A DNA stretch of 64,000 nucleotides from Bacteroidetes bacterium UBA1312 (GCA_002307135.1 DBTQ01000034.1:228036-292035); one strand, 5' to 3'. Counted from the stretch's first letter, positions 26,601-35,356 are shown. Notes: a model not told the origin generated them from the sequence alone. Program-made: numbers and translations.

Positions 26601-26803
26601 TAAGTAAGGCATAAAATTTCGCTGGGTAAAACTTGTGCATCACTTCGTAAAAGATTGGCAATTCGCATGGATAAAACCTCTGTTTTCCCGGTACCGGGAC
26701 CGGCAATAACCATAACGGGTCCATAAATTGTTTCAACTGCTTTTTGTTGTGCTGCGTTGAGCAATTGGTAGCGATTGTCAAATAATTGTTCGTTTATGTT
26801 CAT
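23666..26803 (-). CDS. UvrD/Rep-family helicase fused to PD-(D/E)XK nuclease with cysteine cluster
   Basis: A 1045-residue superfamily 1A helicase-nuclease. Walker A AGPGTGKTE is at residues 34-42; LVDEFQDTN (Walker B) is near 273; GDDDQSIYEFQGA (motif III) and LLGDNYRSSQ, FYTAHSAKGLEFEYVFLIG and YVAMTRAKKYL complete the helicase motifs. The last 280 residues form a RecB-like nuclease: SASALSKYLKCPVKFYYEDVL, then GKIDKIEKID and RVIDYKTG carrying the catalytic Asp and Lys. Cysteines at about 790 and in the C-terminal CGEEDCSWC could hold an AddB/Cas4-like Fe-S cluster. The family works in double-strand-break processing. Monocistronic; the partner AddB/RecC is not adjacent. Confidence 0.92.
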   Translation of the reverse strand: MNINEQLFDNRYQLLNAAQQKAVETIYGPVMVIAGPGTGKTEVLSMRIANLLRSDAQVLPSEILCLTYTEEAAFNMRKRLLQIVGQAAHKVNISTFHGFCNTVIQNNMEYFGVRNLDLISDLERVELMQNIITKLPANHPMHRVGNSIFYDIKSLTGFFNEMKKENWTEEKISNAVKEYLDDLPNREQYIYKQTRAGFKKGDVKQNDINAEKERMERTLSAASLFTEYNKQMNAIGRYDFNDMIIWVIEAFKQNSSLLQHYQERFQYILVDEFQDTNGAQNELLTQLTNFWEEPNIFVVGDDDQSIYEFQGARIKNILDFYERYKKTIKIILLGDNYRSSQPILDIANQSINNNKQRLLNAIEEVSFDKNVRSALPRFEQEETPQVLITSYYNIKHEEIAIVQALEALQEQGVAMNEVAVIYSQHKQAENIIALMERKNMAYTIRKNINVLDLMLPQQVLKIFHYLSEENKRAFSAEHLLFELMHAPYLGIDPTDMATLSVFLNSKEAKEQGIKYWRQLFAHEMLLSTLGLKSLTPILSVARSLDNWLQQLQILKLPMLLEKIVYDCGIVSWLLKDNEPVWEMQVLQTLFDFVKTVCISKPQTTIEEFLQIIDRMMDVEKIELPIQRIVQQEKGVRFYTAHSAKGLEFEYVFLIGCNKNFWEEKKGGKGLKLPDTLTRTVDENDNNYKIEVARRLFYVAMTRAKKYLNISYAIQDNDGKPLQASIFVDEISSIESRINKSIPTESLIEELAIAMRPVTSVYIQLINKGLLEKQLEHFALSASALSKYLKCPVKFYYEDVLKTPTAENDSMAFGTAIHYALERTFLEMNKSKEKEFPALENVLGYFKYKMRDKELAFTKIQFERRLAKGLEILTEYYTDNVNNWNKDVELEKWLQATIGEVPIKGKIDKIEKIDSFNCRVIDYKTGNPESQYAKKNLTPPNLNNEKGGDYWRQMVFYKLLLENQPFNKLTATEGVLEYVEKSKKNTAYGHKIFILPQDEIEVRNQIEDTYKKIKSLSFNEGCGEEDCSWCNFSKSNKLKLSVIEDD

Positions 26804-26891
26804 TGTTAAATTCTACTTTATTCGTTATCAAAATGAAGATACGGATTATCTTGCCATGATTTTCTAAGATTGAGTAAGAAAAACTAATGTT

Positions 26892-27428
26892 ATGGGAAAA
26901 CTTTTTTTGAGGTTTTTGTTATTGATCTGTATGCTAGGCATGGGTAATACTCAGGCACAAATCAAAGTAAAATCTGAAACAGATTCTTTATTACCATATC
27001 AAAAATATCCATCATTACCTGCGTTTCAAATTCGTATGCTCGATAGTGTAACAGTGTTCAATACTTATAATATCGCTAAAGGCAAACCAACAATATTCAT
27101 TTTGTTTAGTCCTGATTGCGGCCATTGCGAAAAACTCACTAAAATGCTATTGAGTAATATAGATTCTTTTAAGGCCGTGAAGATTTTTATGCTCTCTCCT
27201 ATGCCGCTTTATCAGATAAAGCAATTCGTTCAAGAAAATGGATTAAGTAATTATAGACAAGTTAAGGTTGGACAAGATATTAGTTACTTTTTTTGGAGTT
27301 TTTATAGGGCAGATTCAGTTCCCTTTATTGTTGTTTATGATAAAAATAAAAAGTTGGTACAGTCGTTAGGAAAGCTAAAAAAAATCGACGAGTTGCTTGA
27401 TGTTATTCATCATGCAACGAGTTTATAA
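26892..27428 (+). CDS. exported thioredoxin-like protein
   Basis: A 178-residue protein with a signal peptide (MGKLFLRFLLLICMLGMGNTQAQ) and a thioredoxin-like fold. The redox motif CGHC is Cys76-Cys79 within FILFSPDCGHCEKL. The domain is of the TlpA/AhpC type with PFIVVYDKN near residue 150. It probably acts as a periplasmic disulfide reductase or a respiratory-enzyme maturation factor; the sequence does not choose. No clear partner nearby: it is divergent to the helicase and convergent with proline dehydrogenase, with a 20-base gap. Confidence 0.85.
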   Translation: MGKLFLRFLLLICMLGMGNTQAQIKVKSETDSLLPYQKYPSLPAFQIRMLDSVTVFNTYNIAKGKPTIFILFSPDCGHCEKLTKMLLSNIDSFKAVKIFMLSPMPLYQIKQFVQENGLSNYRQVKVGQDISYFFWSFYRADSVPFIVVYDKNKKLVQSLGKLKKIDELLDVIHHATSL

Positions 27429-27448
27429 AATACTTTTTCCTGCAAAAA

Positions 27449-28618
27449 TTATTTGATTTTCCTTCTCTCTAATTCTTTACTGATTAATCCTAATTCCCGG
27501 CCTGTTTGCCCGGCAACAGAAGTGTTTTCCTGAGCACGACGCATAAGGTATGGCATTACATCTTTGACTGGACCATAAGGTAAATATTTTGCTACATGAA
27601 AGCCCGAATCTGCCATGTTGAATGAGATATTGTCACTCATGCCAAAAAGCTGTGAAAAATAAACATGTGGGTGGTTGGCGGGAATGTCATTTTGCAACAT
27701 AGTAGATGCAGCTAAAAGACAACTTTTTTCATTATGTGTACCTACAAATAATTCCAAGCTATCCAAGTTTTTCAAACAAAATATAAGTGCATTATTATAG
27801 TCGATATCGGTATGTGCTTTGTCAGGTTGTACCGGCGAAGGATAATTCATTTCGATTGCGCGTTTTCGTTCCTTTTCCATATATGCGCCCCTTACCAACT
27901 TAGCACCCAGTAAATATTTTTTATTTACAGCTTTTTCGTGTCCAACATTTAATGCAGTCAATCGTTCATGAAGGTATAATTGGTAAGTGTTATATACAAT
28001 TGCTTTTTGCTCATTATATCGCTCCATCATTAAATCAGTGAGTTCATCAATTGGTTTTTGGATCCAACTTTCTTCTGCATCTACAAGCACACGAATGTTT
28101 TTTTGCTGAGCCTCTTTGCAAATCGTATCAATACGTTTTTCTACCCTTGCCCATTCCGCTTGTTCTTCATCACTTAGTATAGTGCCTAAATGTAATTTCT
28201 CTAATAATGAAAAGCGTGAAAACCCTGTAACCTTAATACTTATAAAAGGAATATTTTTCTGTGAAGCGGCAAAGTCAATCGCTTTTATAAATTCGGGTAC
28301 GGCTTTATCAAATTCTGTTTCGCCTTCCTTACCTTCTACGCCATAATCAAGTATTACACCAATATTGTATTCTGATAACATTATAGAAGTTTGTGCAGCC
28401 TCTTCTATTGTTTCTCCTCCACAAAATTGTTTAAAAATAGTTCGCTTTATGATTCCCTCAATAGGTAAATGCAAATGCATTGAAAATTTGGTGATCCCCA
28501 TTCCTATTTTTGTAAGGGTCGGGGAACCCATAGAAGCGAAAAGGAAGCGGGCTTGCTTTAACTCGGCATTACTACGATAACGAAAAGCAATTTCTGTATT
28601 GTCAAATTCTGGAAGCAT
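27449..28618 (-). CDS. proline dehydrogenase
   Basis: A 389-residue FAD-dependent proline dehydrogenase, which oxidises proline to pyrroline-5-carboxylate. The beta/alpha barrel motifs are seen: ISIKVTG, RVLVDAEESW, GAKLVRGAYMEKER, VGTHNEKS, YFSQLFGMSDN and PYGPVKDVMPYLMRRAQEN with the two Arg residues that hold the substrate carboxylate. It is the stand-alone form without a fused P5C dehydrogenase. The frame continues upstream to a TTG at 28642, but a -7 element lies across that, and homologues start at MLPEFDNTEIAF, so I chose the ATG at 28618. Confidence 0.93.
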   Translation of the reverse strand: MLPEFDNTEIAFRYRSNAELKQARFLFASMGSPTLTKIGMGITKFSMHLHLPIEGIIKRTIFKQFCGGETIEEAAQTSIMLSEYNIGVILDYGVEGKEGETEFDKAVPEFIKAIDFAASQKNIPFISIKVTGFSRFSLLEKLHLGTILSDEEQAEWARVEKRIDTICKEAQQKNIRVLVDAEESWIQKPIDELTDLMMERYNEQKAIVYNTYQLYLHERLTALNVGHEKAVNKKYLLGAKLVRGAYMEKERKRAIEMNYPSPVQPDKAHTDIDYNNALIFCLKNLDSLELFVGTHNEKSCLLAASTMLQNDIPANHPHVYFSQLFGMSDNISFNMADSGFHVAKYLPYGPVKDVMPYLMRRAQENTSVAGQTGRELGLISKELERRKIK

Positions 28619-28639
28619 ACGTGTTATAATAAAATACCG

Positions 28640-28647
28640 CAAAGATA
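28640..28647 (-). promoter_or_regulatory. -7 element for proline dehydrogenase
   Basis: On the minus strand the site reads TATCTTTG, exact consensus, 22 bases upstream of the ATG at 28618. This also supports the later start codon. Confidence 0.5.
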
Positions 28648-28714
28648 ATCGGCTTATGGTAGCTAACTAAGGATAATTTAATTTTTTAGTAAGCCCAACC
28701 GTTAACAAATTTTT

Positions 28715-28746
28715 TTTGCACGGATGCAATTTGTCTATTAACTTTA
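28715..28746 (+). promoter_or_regulatory. promoter for the 460-aa T9SS cargo gene
   Basis: TTTG at 28715-28718, 20-base spacer, TAACTTTA at 28739-28746. One mismatch from consensus. The ATG is 22 bases downstream. Confidence 0.65.
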
Positions 28747-28768
28747 CGTCAAACTTTTAAAAAAACTG

Positions 28769-30151
28769 ATGATGAAAAAATTATTTTTACTTTCAGCATT
28801 TAGCGCAGTGGCTGCGTTCAATGCTTCAGCACAATCCGAGATTAAAGTCTCGACTAAGGGTCGTGCTGACTTTAATGCGTATAAAGCTGCGGAAGCTACT
28901 ACCGGTACATTATCTACTGCTAAAACGACAGTTACTCCACCGAGAGAATATAGCCATTTTGACTATAATGCTACAATTAGTTCTTTTGATACAACAGCAG
29001 GCGCTGACTTTCATGCTGCAAGAATATGGGCAGATTCTACCATTAAGCAAACATTTAGCACTGGACAAGGAACTATAAACTTCTCTTCAGTAGCACAAGT
29101 GGTTTACCCAATGGATAGCATCTTCAATGATCCTAGCAATCCTAACAACGTTGGTTTGATGAGAATCACAAACTCTAGTGCTTATAGTATAGATTCTGTA
29201 AGAGTAAGTGGTATATATCTTACAGGTAGTACAAAATCAGCATCAATAGTTGATACACTTGTGATATCACTTACAAGCCAACCTAGCAATATCGCATACT
29301 ACTATGCGAGATTAGTTTGGTTGGGTTATGGTGTTGACCTTTCGCCATATCTTGCTACTGCTGATAACGATACATTGAGAGCGATTGCTCCATTGTCTGT
29401 GGACAGCATTAACAGAGCAGCACTAGCTTCTGGCACTACACCTGCTCGCGCTTTTTGGAAAGTGCCATTGACTTCGTCAATGCGTTCTCCAAGTGCAACA
29501 GCGCCAATCGTAACTTGGACATTTGCACCGCCAAGTGGTAGTTATGCAGTACCTGCAGGAAATATCCCTGCCGTTACCTTTACCTTCAAAAGTGGAGACA
29601 CTTGGGTTGCTAATGTTGACAATATAGATAGCTTCCACCGTTTCCTTCCTCTTTTTGGCGGAACAGCTAACGTTATGCCTTACAAAGGTAAATTTCATGC
29701 TTCTATAAGTGACCGTAGTGGTTCTTCTTTGATGTTTGCAACACACCCTGGTTATGGTTATAGCACAAGTGTAAGCATTGAAGCTCAAAATAGCATTGCG
29801 TTCTTCTATGAGTATCTAGCAGCATCATTTATTGTTTCTTGCCCTACTTGTGGTGTTGTTACAAAACTTGGCATTAAAGAACTTACAAATGTTTCTGATG
29901 TGAAAGTATTCCCTAACCCATCAAACGAAAAAGTAAATATTTCTTTTACTGCTAAAGAAAGAGCAAGCTTTACAGTTGCTGTTACTAACACATTGGGTCA
30001 AGTAGTTGCTACTCAGGATATGGGTATGCAAAATGCTGGTCAAACTGCAAATGTTTCGATCAACACTTCTAACCTTCCTACTGGTATTTACATGTACACA
30101 ATCGAATCAAATGGTCAACGTATGACTGATCGTTTGTCTATTGTACACTAA
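28769..30151 (+). CDS. secreted protein with T9SS type A sorting domain
   Basis: A 460-residue exported protein. It begins MMKKLFLLSAFSAVAAFNASAQ (start 28769 or the adjacent ATG at 28772), a signal peptide. The body, residues about 23-375, is Ser/Thr-rich beta structure with no family I recognise; a CPTC pair (SCPTCG) lies near residue 355. The last 85 residues are a type A sorting domain with VFPNPSNEKVNISF, NTLGQVVATQDM, INTSNLPTGIYMYTI and RLSIVH at the end. Monocistronic, with its own promoter and a 22-bp terminator hairpin. Probably surface-attached or secreted by the type IX system; the function is unknown. Confidence 0.85.
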   Translation: MMKKLFLLSAFSAVAAFNASAQSEIKVSTKGRADFNAYKAAEATTGTLSTAKTTVTPPREYSHFDYNATISSFDTTAGADFHAARIWADSTIKQTFSTGQGTINFSSVAQVVYPMDSIFNDPSNPNNVGLMRITNSSAYSIDSVRVSGIYLTGSTKSASIVDTLVISLTSQPSNIAYYYARLVWLGYGVDLSPYLATADNDTLRAIAPLSVDSINRAALASGTTPARAFWKVPLTSSMRSPSATAPIVTWTFAPPSGSYAVPAGNIPAVTFTFKSGDTWVANVDNIDSFHRFLPLFGGTANVMPYKGKFHASISDRSGSSLMFATHPGYGYSTSVSIEAQNSIAFFYEYLAASFIVSCPTCGVVTKLGIKELTNVSDVKVFPNPSNEKVNISFTAKERASFTVAVTNTLGQVVATQDMGMQNAGQTANVSINTSNLPTGIYMYTIESNGQRMTDRLSIVH

Positions 30152-30164
30152 TTCAAACAATTCA

Positions 30165-30212
30165 TTATAATAAAAAACCCGCCTCAATTTTGAGGCGGGT
30201 TTTTTATTATAA
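30165..30212 (+). terminator. 22-bp perfect hairpin terminator
   Basis: Arms 30165-30186 and 30191-30212 around ATTT; GC core CCCGCCTCA and TGAGGCGGG followed by TTTTTTATTAT. It lies 13 bases after the T9SS cargo stop. Confidence 0.9.
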
Positions 30213-30228
30213 ATTCTTTTCGTAAGCA

Positions 30229-30268
30229 AAAAAATGGCAGGTACTTATAAAAGTATCTGCCATTTTTT
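30229..30268 (-). terminator. terminator of tRNA-Leu
   Basis: Arms 30229-30246 and 30251-30268 pair over 18 bp with one G-T pair. On the minus strand it starts two bases after the tRNA-Leu 3' end and ends in T6. Confidence 0.85.
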
Positions 30269-30269
30269 G

Positions 30270-30351
30270 TGCGGGTGGAGGGACTCGAACCCCCAAGCCT
30301 CGCAGCACTAGATCCTAAGTCTAGCGTGTCTACCAATTTCACCACACCCGC
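30270..30351 (-). tRNA. tRNA-Leu (TAG)
   Basis: On the minus strand the RNA begins GCGGGTG and ends CACCCGCA, a 7-bp acceptor stem with discriminator A. The anticodon loop CTTAGGA gives anticodon TAG. A variable arm consistent with class II (leucine) lies before the GTTCGAGTC T loop. CCA is not encoded. A terminator follows directly. Confidence 0.96.
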
Positions 30352-30456
30352 TTATTAAAGGACTGCAAAGGTAATAATTAAATTTCTAATTCTGCAAAAA
30401 ATATTGCTACTAATGAAAATTTTTTAATTAACTCGTCTATATTTTTGTTTCAAATA

Positions 30457-30488
30457 TTGTTTAAATAGAGAGATACAAGGTATCTTTA
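30457..30488 (+). promoter_or_regulatory. promoter for the orphan response regulator
   Basis: TTG at 30457-30459, 21-base spacer, then TATCTTTA at 30481-30488, 24 bases before the ATG. Confidence 0.6.
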
Positions 30489-30512
30489 ACTACAGTAAAA
30501 TAATTATTTAAA

Positions 30513-31241
30513 ATGTCTTCAAGAGATAAAGTAACAAAGGCATCTTTGTTGGTTGTAGAAGATGAGGAAACAATCAGTGAAATGCTACAGCTAAATTTGG
30601 AGCTGGAAGGATATGAGATAAGTTTGGCCAATACGGGTCCTAAGGCTTTGAAAATGGTAAATAATGAATATTTTGATTTAATTATTCTTGACATTATGTT
30701 ACCTGATATGGATGGAATCACTGTATGCGAAACCATTAGAATGCAACATAATAATGTACCCATTTTATTCCTTTCGGCAAAAGGTAGTGCGTCGGATCGT
30801 ATTGAAGGGCTTAAAAAAGGTGGTGATGACTATTTGACAAAACCATTTGAGCTCGAAGAATTGTTGTTGAGGGTGGAAAAGCTTGTGTTGAAAAATCAAA
30901 AAATAATGCAACCTCAGGCTGTTTCTGAAGTTTATGAATTTGAAAGCGGTAAGATAGATTTTGCGGCTCATGAATGTTTTGATAAGAATGGGGAACGACA
31001 AGAACTTAGCAAAAAAGAGATGGCCTTACTTAAATTATTAATAGAGCACGATGGAGAGACCGTCTCGCGATCCTATATTTTGCAAGTAATTTGGGGTTAT
31101 AATGTTTATCCTACCACTCGTACTATTGATAATTTTATTTTGGGTTTTAGGAAACATTTTGAGCAGGATAGTAGAAATCCAATTCATTTTCATTCTATAC
31201 GCGGAGTCGGGTATAAATTTACATCAAAAGAAAAAAAATAA
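30513..31241 (+). CDS. orphan OmpR-family response regulator
   Basis: A 242-residue regulator. The receiver domain (residues about 11-128) has the acidic pocket VVEDEE, phospho-acceptor Asp60 in LIILDIMLP, and Lys in YLTKPF. The C-terminal winged helix (residues about 145-240) has the OmpR/PhoB recognition pattern LSKKEMALLKLLIEHDGETVSR and RTIDNFILGFRKHFE...IRGVGYKF. No histidine kinase lies beside it; the next gene is a small lipoprotein 69 bases downstream. Its cognate kinase and targets are unknown. Confidence 0.93.
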   Translation: MSSRDKVTKASLLVVEDEETISEMLQLNLELEGYEISLANTGPKALKMVNNEYFDLIILDIMLPDMDGITVCETIRMQHNNVPILFLSAKGSASDRIEGLKKGGDDYLTKPFELEELLLRVEKLVLKNQKIMQPQAVSEVYEFESGKIDFAAHECFDKNGERQELSKKEMALLKLLIEHDGETVSRSYILQVIWGYNVYPTTRTIDNFILGFRKHFEQDSRNPIHFHSIRGVGYKFTSKEKK

Positions 31242-31310
31242 GCCTAACTATTTTTTCGTTCAATTTTTTTTGTACCTTACCACACTATTTAACACTAAAT
31301 AAGCATTGAA

Positions 31311-31628
31311 ATGCGTACAAAGATTTTCTACCTCTTAGCCTTTTTCTCCATTTTATTCTCTTCTTGCAAAAAGCCAGATGATGGGTTTGTAAATGCTATG
31401 GTTATAGATTCAGGCGATATTACAACTCATGGCTGTGGATATTTGATTCGATTTGATGATGGGACAGAACAAAAACCTTATCAATTGCTATCTGCTTATC
31501 AACATAATGGACTAACCGTAAAGGTAAAGTACCATCAATCTGAAATAATGGATACTTGTCGTTATTCGTCGCCATTTTCATACTATCAGCTGATAATTAT
31601 TGACGACATTAAAAATGATCCGAGATAG
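31311..31628 (+). CDS. small putative lipoprotein
   Basis: A 105-residue protein whose N-terminus MRTKIFYLLAFFSILFSSCKK is a lipoprotein signal with the lipobox LFSSC (acylated Cys19). The mature part has one segment GCGYLIRFDDGTEQKPYQLL and cysteines at about residues 43 and 84. The start codon is the only ATG in a good position. I do not recognise a family. Tight association with the upstream regulator is possible but not shown. A hairpin terminator follows. Confidence 0.75.
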   Translation: MRTKIFYLLAFFSILFSSCKKPDDGFVNAMVIDSGDITTHGCGYLIRFDDGTEQKPYQLLSAYQHNGLTVKVKYHQSEIMDTCRYSSPFSYYQLIIIDDIKNDPR

Positions 31629-31656
31629 ACTAAGGGAGTTATTAAAAGATAAAACG

Positions 31657-31685
31657 AAGGCACACAGTATCACTGTGTGCCTTTT
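31657..31685 (+). terminator. terminator after the lipoprotein gene
   Basis: Arms 31657-31668 (AAGGCACACAGT) and 31672-31683 (ACTGTGTGCCTT) are perfectly paired around ATC, followed by TTC and AT-rich sequence. Confidence 0.8.
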
Positions 31686-31792
31686 CATTTATTTTAATGG
31701 AGCTTGTGCAAATATGTTTTTTTGACAATATATATTAACTGCTTTGATTATTTTAGTAAATTTACTTTCAGATTTCGTTAAACTACCCTCCA

Positions 31793-34700
31793 ATGAAAAG
31801 TTTTTATCTGTTCATCATAATTATTTCGTTAGCATCAGTAACGAAGGCTCAAAATGCTACATTAGAGTTTGTAAAGAATAATGGGCAATGGGATGGCGAC
31901 TTTAGCTATAAATCTGTAACGGGTACCGGTGATGTTTTTTTACAAAAAAATGCAATTACCTATGTGATAGGTGAACCAGGTGCTGTTGAAAAAATGGATG
32001 CTTTTAAACATGGGCAAATTAAGATTCCTCCAGTACTCAAATATCACGCCTATAAAATGGTATTTGAAAATTCGCTTACGCCTACACTTACGGAACAAAA
32101 AGTACAGGGGCATTATTACAATTATTTTTTAGGCAATGATTCTACTAGGTGGAAATCTAATATTCATCCGGCACTAGCTATCAATTATGAACACCTTTAT
32201 AATGGTGTGGACATGCATCTTTCTTCTGAAAAGGCTAATTTGAAATATGACTTTATTGTTCAACCTAATGCTGATGTTGCTCAGATAAAGCTAAAAATAG
32301 AAGGAGCAGATAAAGTAAGTTTGAAAAATGGAAATCTTATAATTGGAACATCTGTAGGTAATGTGCAGGAATTGAAGCCATTGGTATATCAATATGTTGA
32401 TGACCAACGTGTCAACGTTGCTTGTAATTATGTTTTAAGTAATAATACAGTAAGCTTTGAATTTCCTAATGATTACAATCATGCAGTGTCATTAATCATT
32501 GACCCTACGGTTGTGTTTTGTACATTTACTGGTTCTACAGCCGACAATTGGGGCTTTACAGCTACTTATGATAGCTTGGGTAATTTTTATGCAGGGGGTC
32601 TTGTAAATGGTTTAGGCTTTCCTGCAAATGTTGGTGCCTTTCAAACAACTTTTGGTGGAGGTACTACTACTACGGGTAGTGCTTACCCATGTGATATGGC
32701 TATTATTAAATTTGATGCTACTGGGGCTTCCAAGATTTATGGAACCTATATTGGTGGCAGAGATAATGATCAGCCACATAGTATGATTGTTGATGATAAT
32801 GGTAACCTTATTATTGCTGGTCGAACATATTCTGATAATTTCCCTGTTACTGCTTCTGCTTATGATGGTACCTATAATGGTGGTGCAGACATTGTTGTCG
32901 TTAAGCTTAATAGTACAGGTACCGCATTATTGGGCTCTACATATATTGGTGGTAGTGGCGATGATTGTGTAAATACAGATGCAAGCGAGTATGTGTTTGG
33001 TGGCATAGATCTTAAGCACAATTATGGCGATGATGCGCGGAGCGAGGTGTTGATAGATAAAAGTGGCAATATTTATGTCGCGTCTTCTACCAGGTCTTCC
33101 AATTTTCCAACGGTTAATCCAATACAATCGTCACTTGCCGGTACTCAGGATGCTGTACTTATAAAGCTTAATAGTACATTAAGTAGCTTAATATTCAGTA
33201 CTTATCTTGGGGGTAGCAATGTTGATGCTGGATATGTATTGGGTCTTAATACAACTCAAACATCAATTTATATAGCTGGAGGTACTATGAGTTCGGACTT
33301 TCCTTCTACCGCCGGTACATTGCATTCTTCTTTTATAGGAGGTACTACTGATGGCTATATACTCAAAATATCTAATGGCCCAACATATAATTTACAAAGA
33401 GGCTCATTTATTGGTACCAGTAATTATGACCAGGTTTATGGTGTGCAAGTAGATGTGAATGATTATGTGTATTTGATGGGTCAAACTTTAGGAGGTACTT
33501 TTCCTGTTTCTTCGGGTGTATATTCTAATCCCAATTCTAGTCAGTTTGTAATGAAATTGAATAATACGCTGACAACAAGTATTTATTCTACGGTTTTTGG
33601 ATCTGGTAATTCGGCGCAAACTAATATTTCCCCTGTTGCTTTTCTTGTAGATACTTGTGAGAATGTATATATATCAGGTTGGGGTGGAAGTTTAGCATTG
33701 TTAGGTTCGTCGCCTACATATGTTGGTACAACTTCGGGTATGCCAATTACAGCTACTACAGCAATACAGAGTACTACAGACGGTGCCGATTTCTATTTTA
33801 TAGTCTTAAGCAAAAATGCGACGACTTTATTGTACGGATCTTATTTTGGTCGTACAAGTACAGATATGGGTAAAGGAGAACATGTAGATGGTGGTACGAG
33901 TCGTTTTGATAAGAATGGTACAATTTATCAGGCTATTTGTGGAGGATGCTATGGTACTGGGGGTACTGTTTCTGCTTTTCCCACTACAGCAGGTTCGTAT
34001 AGTCCTACCAATGGTTTCCCCCGTAACTGTAATCTTGTAGCTTTGAAAATATCTTTTGACTTGAGTGCAGTGAAGGCTATAACCGATGTATCCCCTAATG
34101 CTAAAGGTTGCCCACCATTTACCGTTTCATTTACAAATAAATCGATAAATGCTAAAACCTATGATTGGTATTTTGCTGACGGAACACCAAATAGTTCTAC
34201 CAAAGAGCCTACACATACATTTTATACTCCGGGTATTTATATAGTACGTATGGTTGCGTACAACCCTGATGCGTGTATTGAATATGATACATCCTATCTT
34301 ACTATTACTGTAGATAGTAATAGCATAAAAAGCGACTTTACTTATGTAATACTGGACAGTTGTAATAAACCTTATAAAGTTTCATTTACTAATGCTTCAA
34401 GGTATGGGAAAAATCCTTCGCCTAAATTTTACTGGGATTTTGGCGATGGCACTACTTTTGCTGGTACTACCCCCCCCACTCATGCTTATGGTAGCACAGG
34501 TACTTATTTTGTACAATTGGTGATGGTAGATGATAGTGCATGTAATTCCCCTGATACAATTCGTCAATCTATTCTAATTCAAAGTAAATTTCTTAACGCT
34601 AATGTTAGTTTACCTGATGTGATATGTGCAAAAGCAGGTGGTCTTTATTTTGCAAACCTATCTACAAATGCGACTTCTGTATGGTGGGATTTTGGTGATG

Positions 34701-35347
34701 GGACAACATCTACGGATGTGTCACCAACCCATGTGTATGATACAGGCACATACAATATTATACTTGTTGTATTTAATAGTGGTGCATGTAATACTACGGA
34801 TACATTCCGGAAAACTATTTCTATTAAGCCAGGAGCAACAGCTAATTTTACTTATGCTCCAACAATACCTAATCCCAATGATTCTACAAAGTTTACCAAT
34901 CTTTCGGTGAATGCACTTAGTTATTTGTGGACATTTGGAGACGGTACTAAAAGCTATGCTGAGAGTCCAACACATATGTACAGGAAGACAGGTTTGTATA
35001 AAGCGTGTTTAGTTGCCTATGGTTACGAAGGCTGTAACGACACGCTTTGTAAGATGGTGCCCGCGAATATAATACCAAGTATAGATGTGCCGACCGGTTT
35101 TACACCAAATGGTGATCAAACAAATGATGTATTATTTGTAAAGGGCGCTGCAATCGAGTCGCTCAATTTCAGAATATACAACCGTTGGGGACAATTGGTA
35201 TTCCAAACTACTTCTGCAGAAATAGGTTGGGATGGTAAATTCAATGGTCAACCACAGCCAATGGAATCCTATGCTTATGTTTTATCTGCGACATTCATTG
35301 ATGGCACTACGGAAGAAAAGAAAGGAAATATAACCTTGCTCCGATAG
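31793..35347 (+). CDS. large secreted protein: N-terminal bacterial-surface domain, SBBP-like repeats, PKD domains, T9SS type B sorting domain
   Basis: A 1184-residue exported protein. After a signal peptide (MKSFYLFIIIISLASVTKAQ) the segment FVKNNGQWDGDFSYKSVTG and later YHAYKMVF / NPALAINYEHLYNGVDMHL match the N-terminal domain of the large Bacteroidota surface proteins (DUF7948 type). Residues about 240-770 contain repeats of the SBBP type (GTYIGG, YLGGSN, STYIGG). Three or four PKD-like modules follow, with the YDWYFADGTPNSSTKEPTHTF-type pattern and WDFGDGT. The C-terminus VPTGFTPNGDQTNDVLFVKG ... FRIYNRWGQLVFQT ... WDGKFNGQ is the gliding-motility-associated (CHU_C) T9SS type B sorting domain. 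Likely a surface adhesin. It ends 9 bases from the convergent regulator. Confidence 0.9.
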   Translation: MKSFYLFIIIISLASVTKAQNATLEFVKNNGQWDGDFSYKSVTGTGDVFLQKNAITYVIGEPGAVEKMDAFKHGQIKIPPVLKYHAYKMVFENSLTPTLTEQKVQGHYYNYFLGNDSTRWKSNIHPALAINYEHLYNGVDMHLSSEKANLKYDFIVQPNADVAQIKLKIEGADKVSLKNGNLIIGTSVGNVQELKPLVYQYVDDQRVNVACNYVLSNNTVSFEFPNDYNHAVSLIIDPTVVFCTFTGSTADNWGFTATYDSLGNFYAGGLVNGLGFPANVGAFQTTFGGGTTTTGSAYPCDMAIIKFDATGASKIYGTYIGGRDNDQPHSMIVDDNGNLIIAGRTYSDNFPVTASAYDGTYNGGADIVVVKLNSTGTALLGSTYIGGSGDDCVNTDASEYVFGGIDLKHNYGDDARSEVLIDKSGNIYVASSTRSSNFPTVNPIQSSLAGTQDAVLIKLNSTLSSLIFSTYLGGSNVDAGYVLGLNTTQTSIYIAGGTMSSDFPSTAGTLHSSFIGGTTDGYILKISNGPTYNLQRGSFIGTSNYDQVYGVQVDVNDYVYLMGQTLGGTFPVSSGVYSNPNSSQFVMKLNNTLTTSIYSTVFGSGNSAQTNISPVAFLVDTCENVYISGWGGSLALLGSSPTYVGTTSGMPITATTAIQSTTDGADFYFIVLSKNATTLLYGSYFGRTSTDMGKGEHVDGGTSRFDKNGTIYQAICGGCYGTGGTVSAFPTTAGSYSPTNGFPRNCNLVALKISFDLSAVKAITDVSPNAKGCPPFTVSFTNKSINAKTYDWYFADGTPNSSTKEPTHTFYTPGIYIVRMVAYNPDACIEYDTSYLTITVDSNSIKSDFTYVILDSCNKPYKVSFTNASRYGKNPSPKFYWDFGDGTTFAGTTPPTHAYGSTGTYFVQLVMVDDSACNSPDTIRQSILIQSKFLNANVSLPDVICAKAGGLYFANLSTNATSVWWDFGDGTTSTDVSPTHVYDTGTYNIILVVFNSGACNTTDTFRKTISIKPGATANFTYAPTIPNPNDSTKFTNLSVNALSYLWTFGDGTKSYAESPTHMYRKTGLYKACLVAYGYEGCNDTLCKMVPANIIPSIDVPTGFTPNGDQTNDVLFVKGAAIESLNFRIYNRWGQLVFQTTSAEIGWDGKFNGQPQPMESYAYVLSATFIDGTTEEKKGNITLLR

Positions 35348-35356
35348 CCCCTAGTA

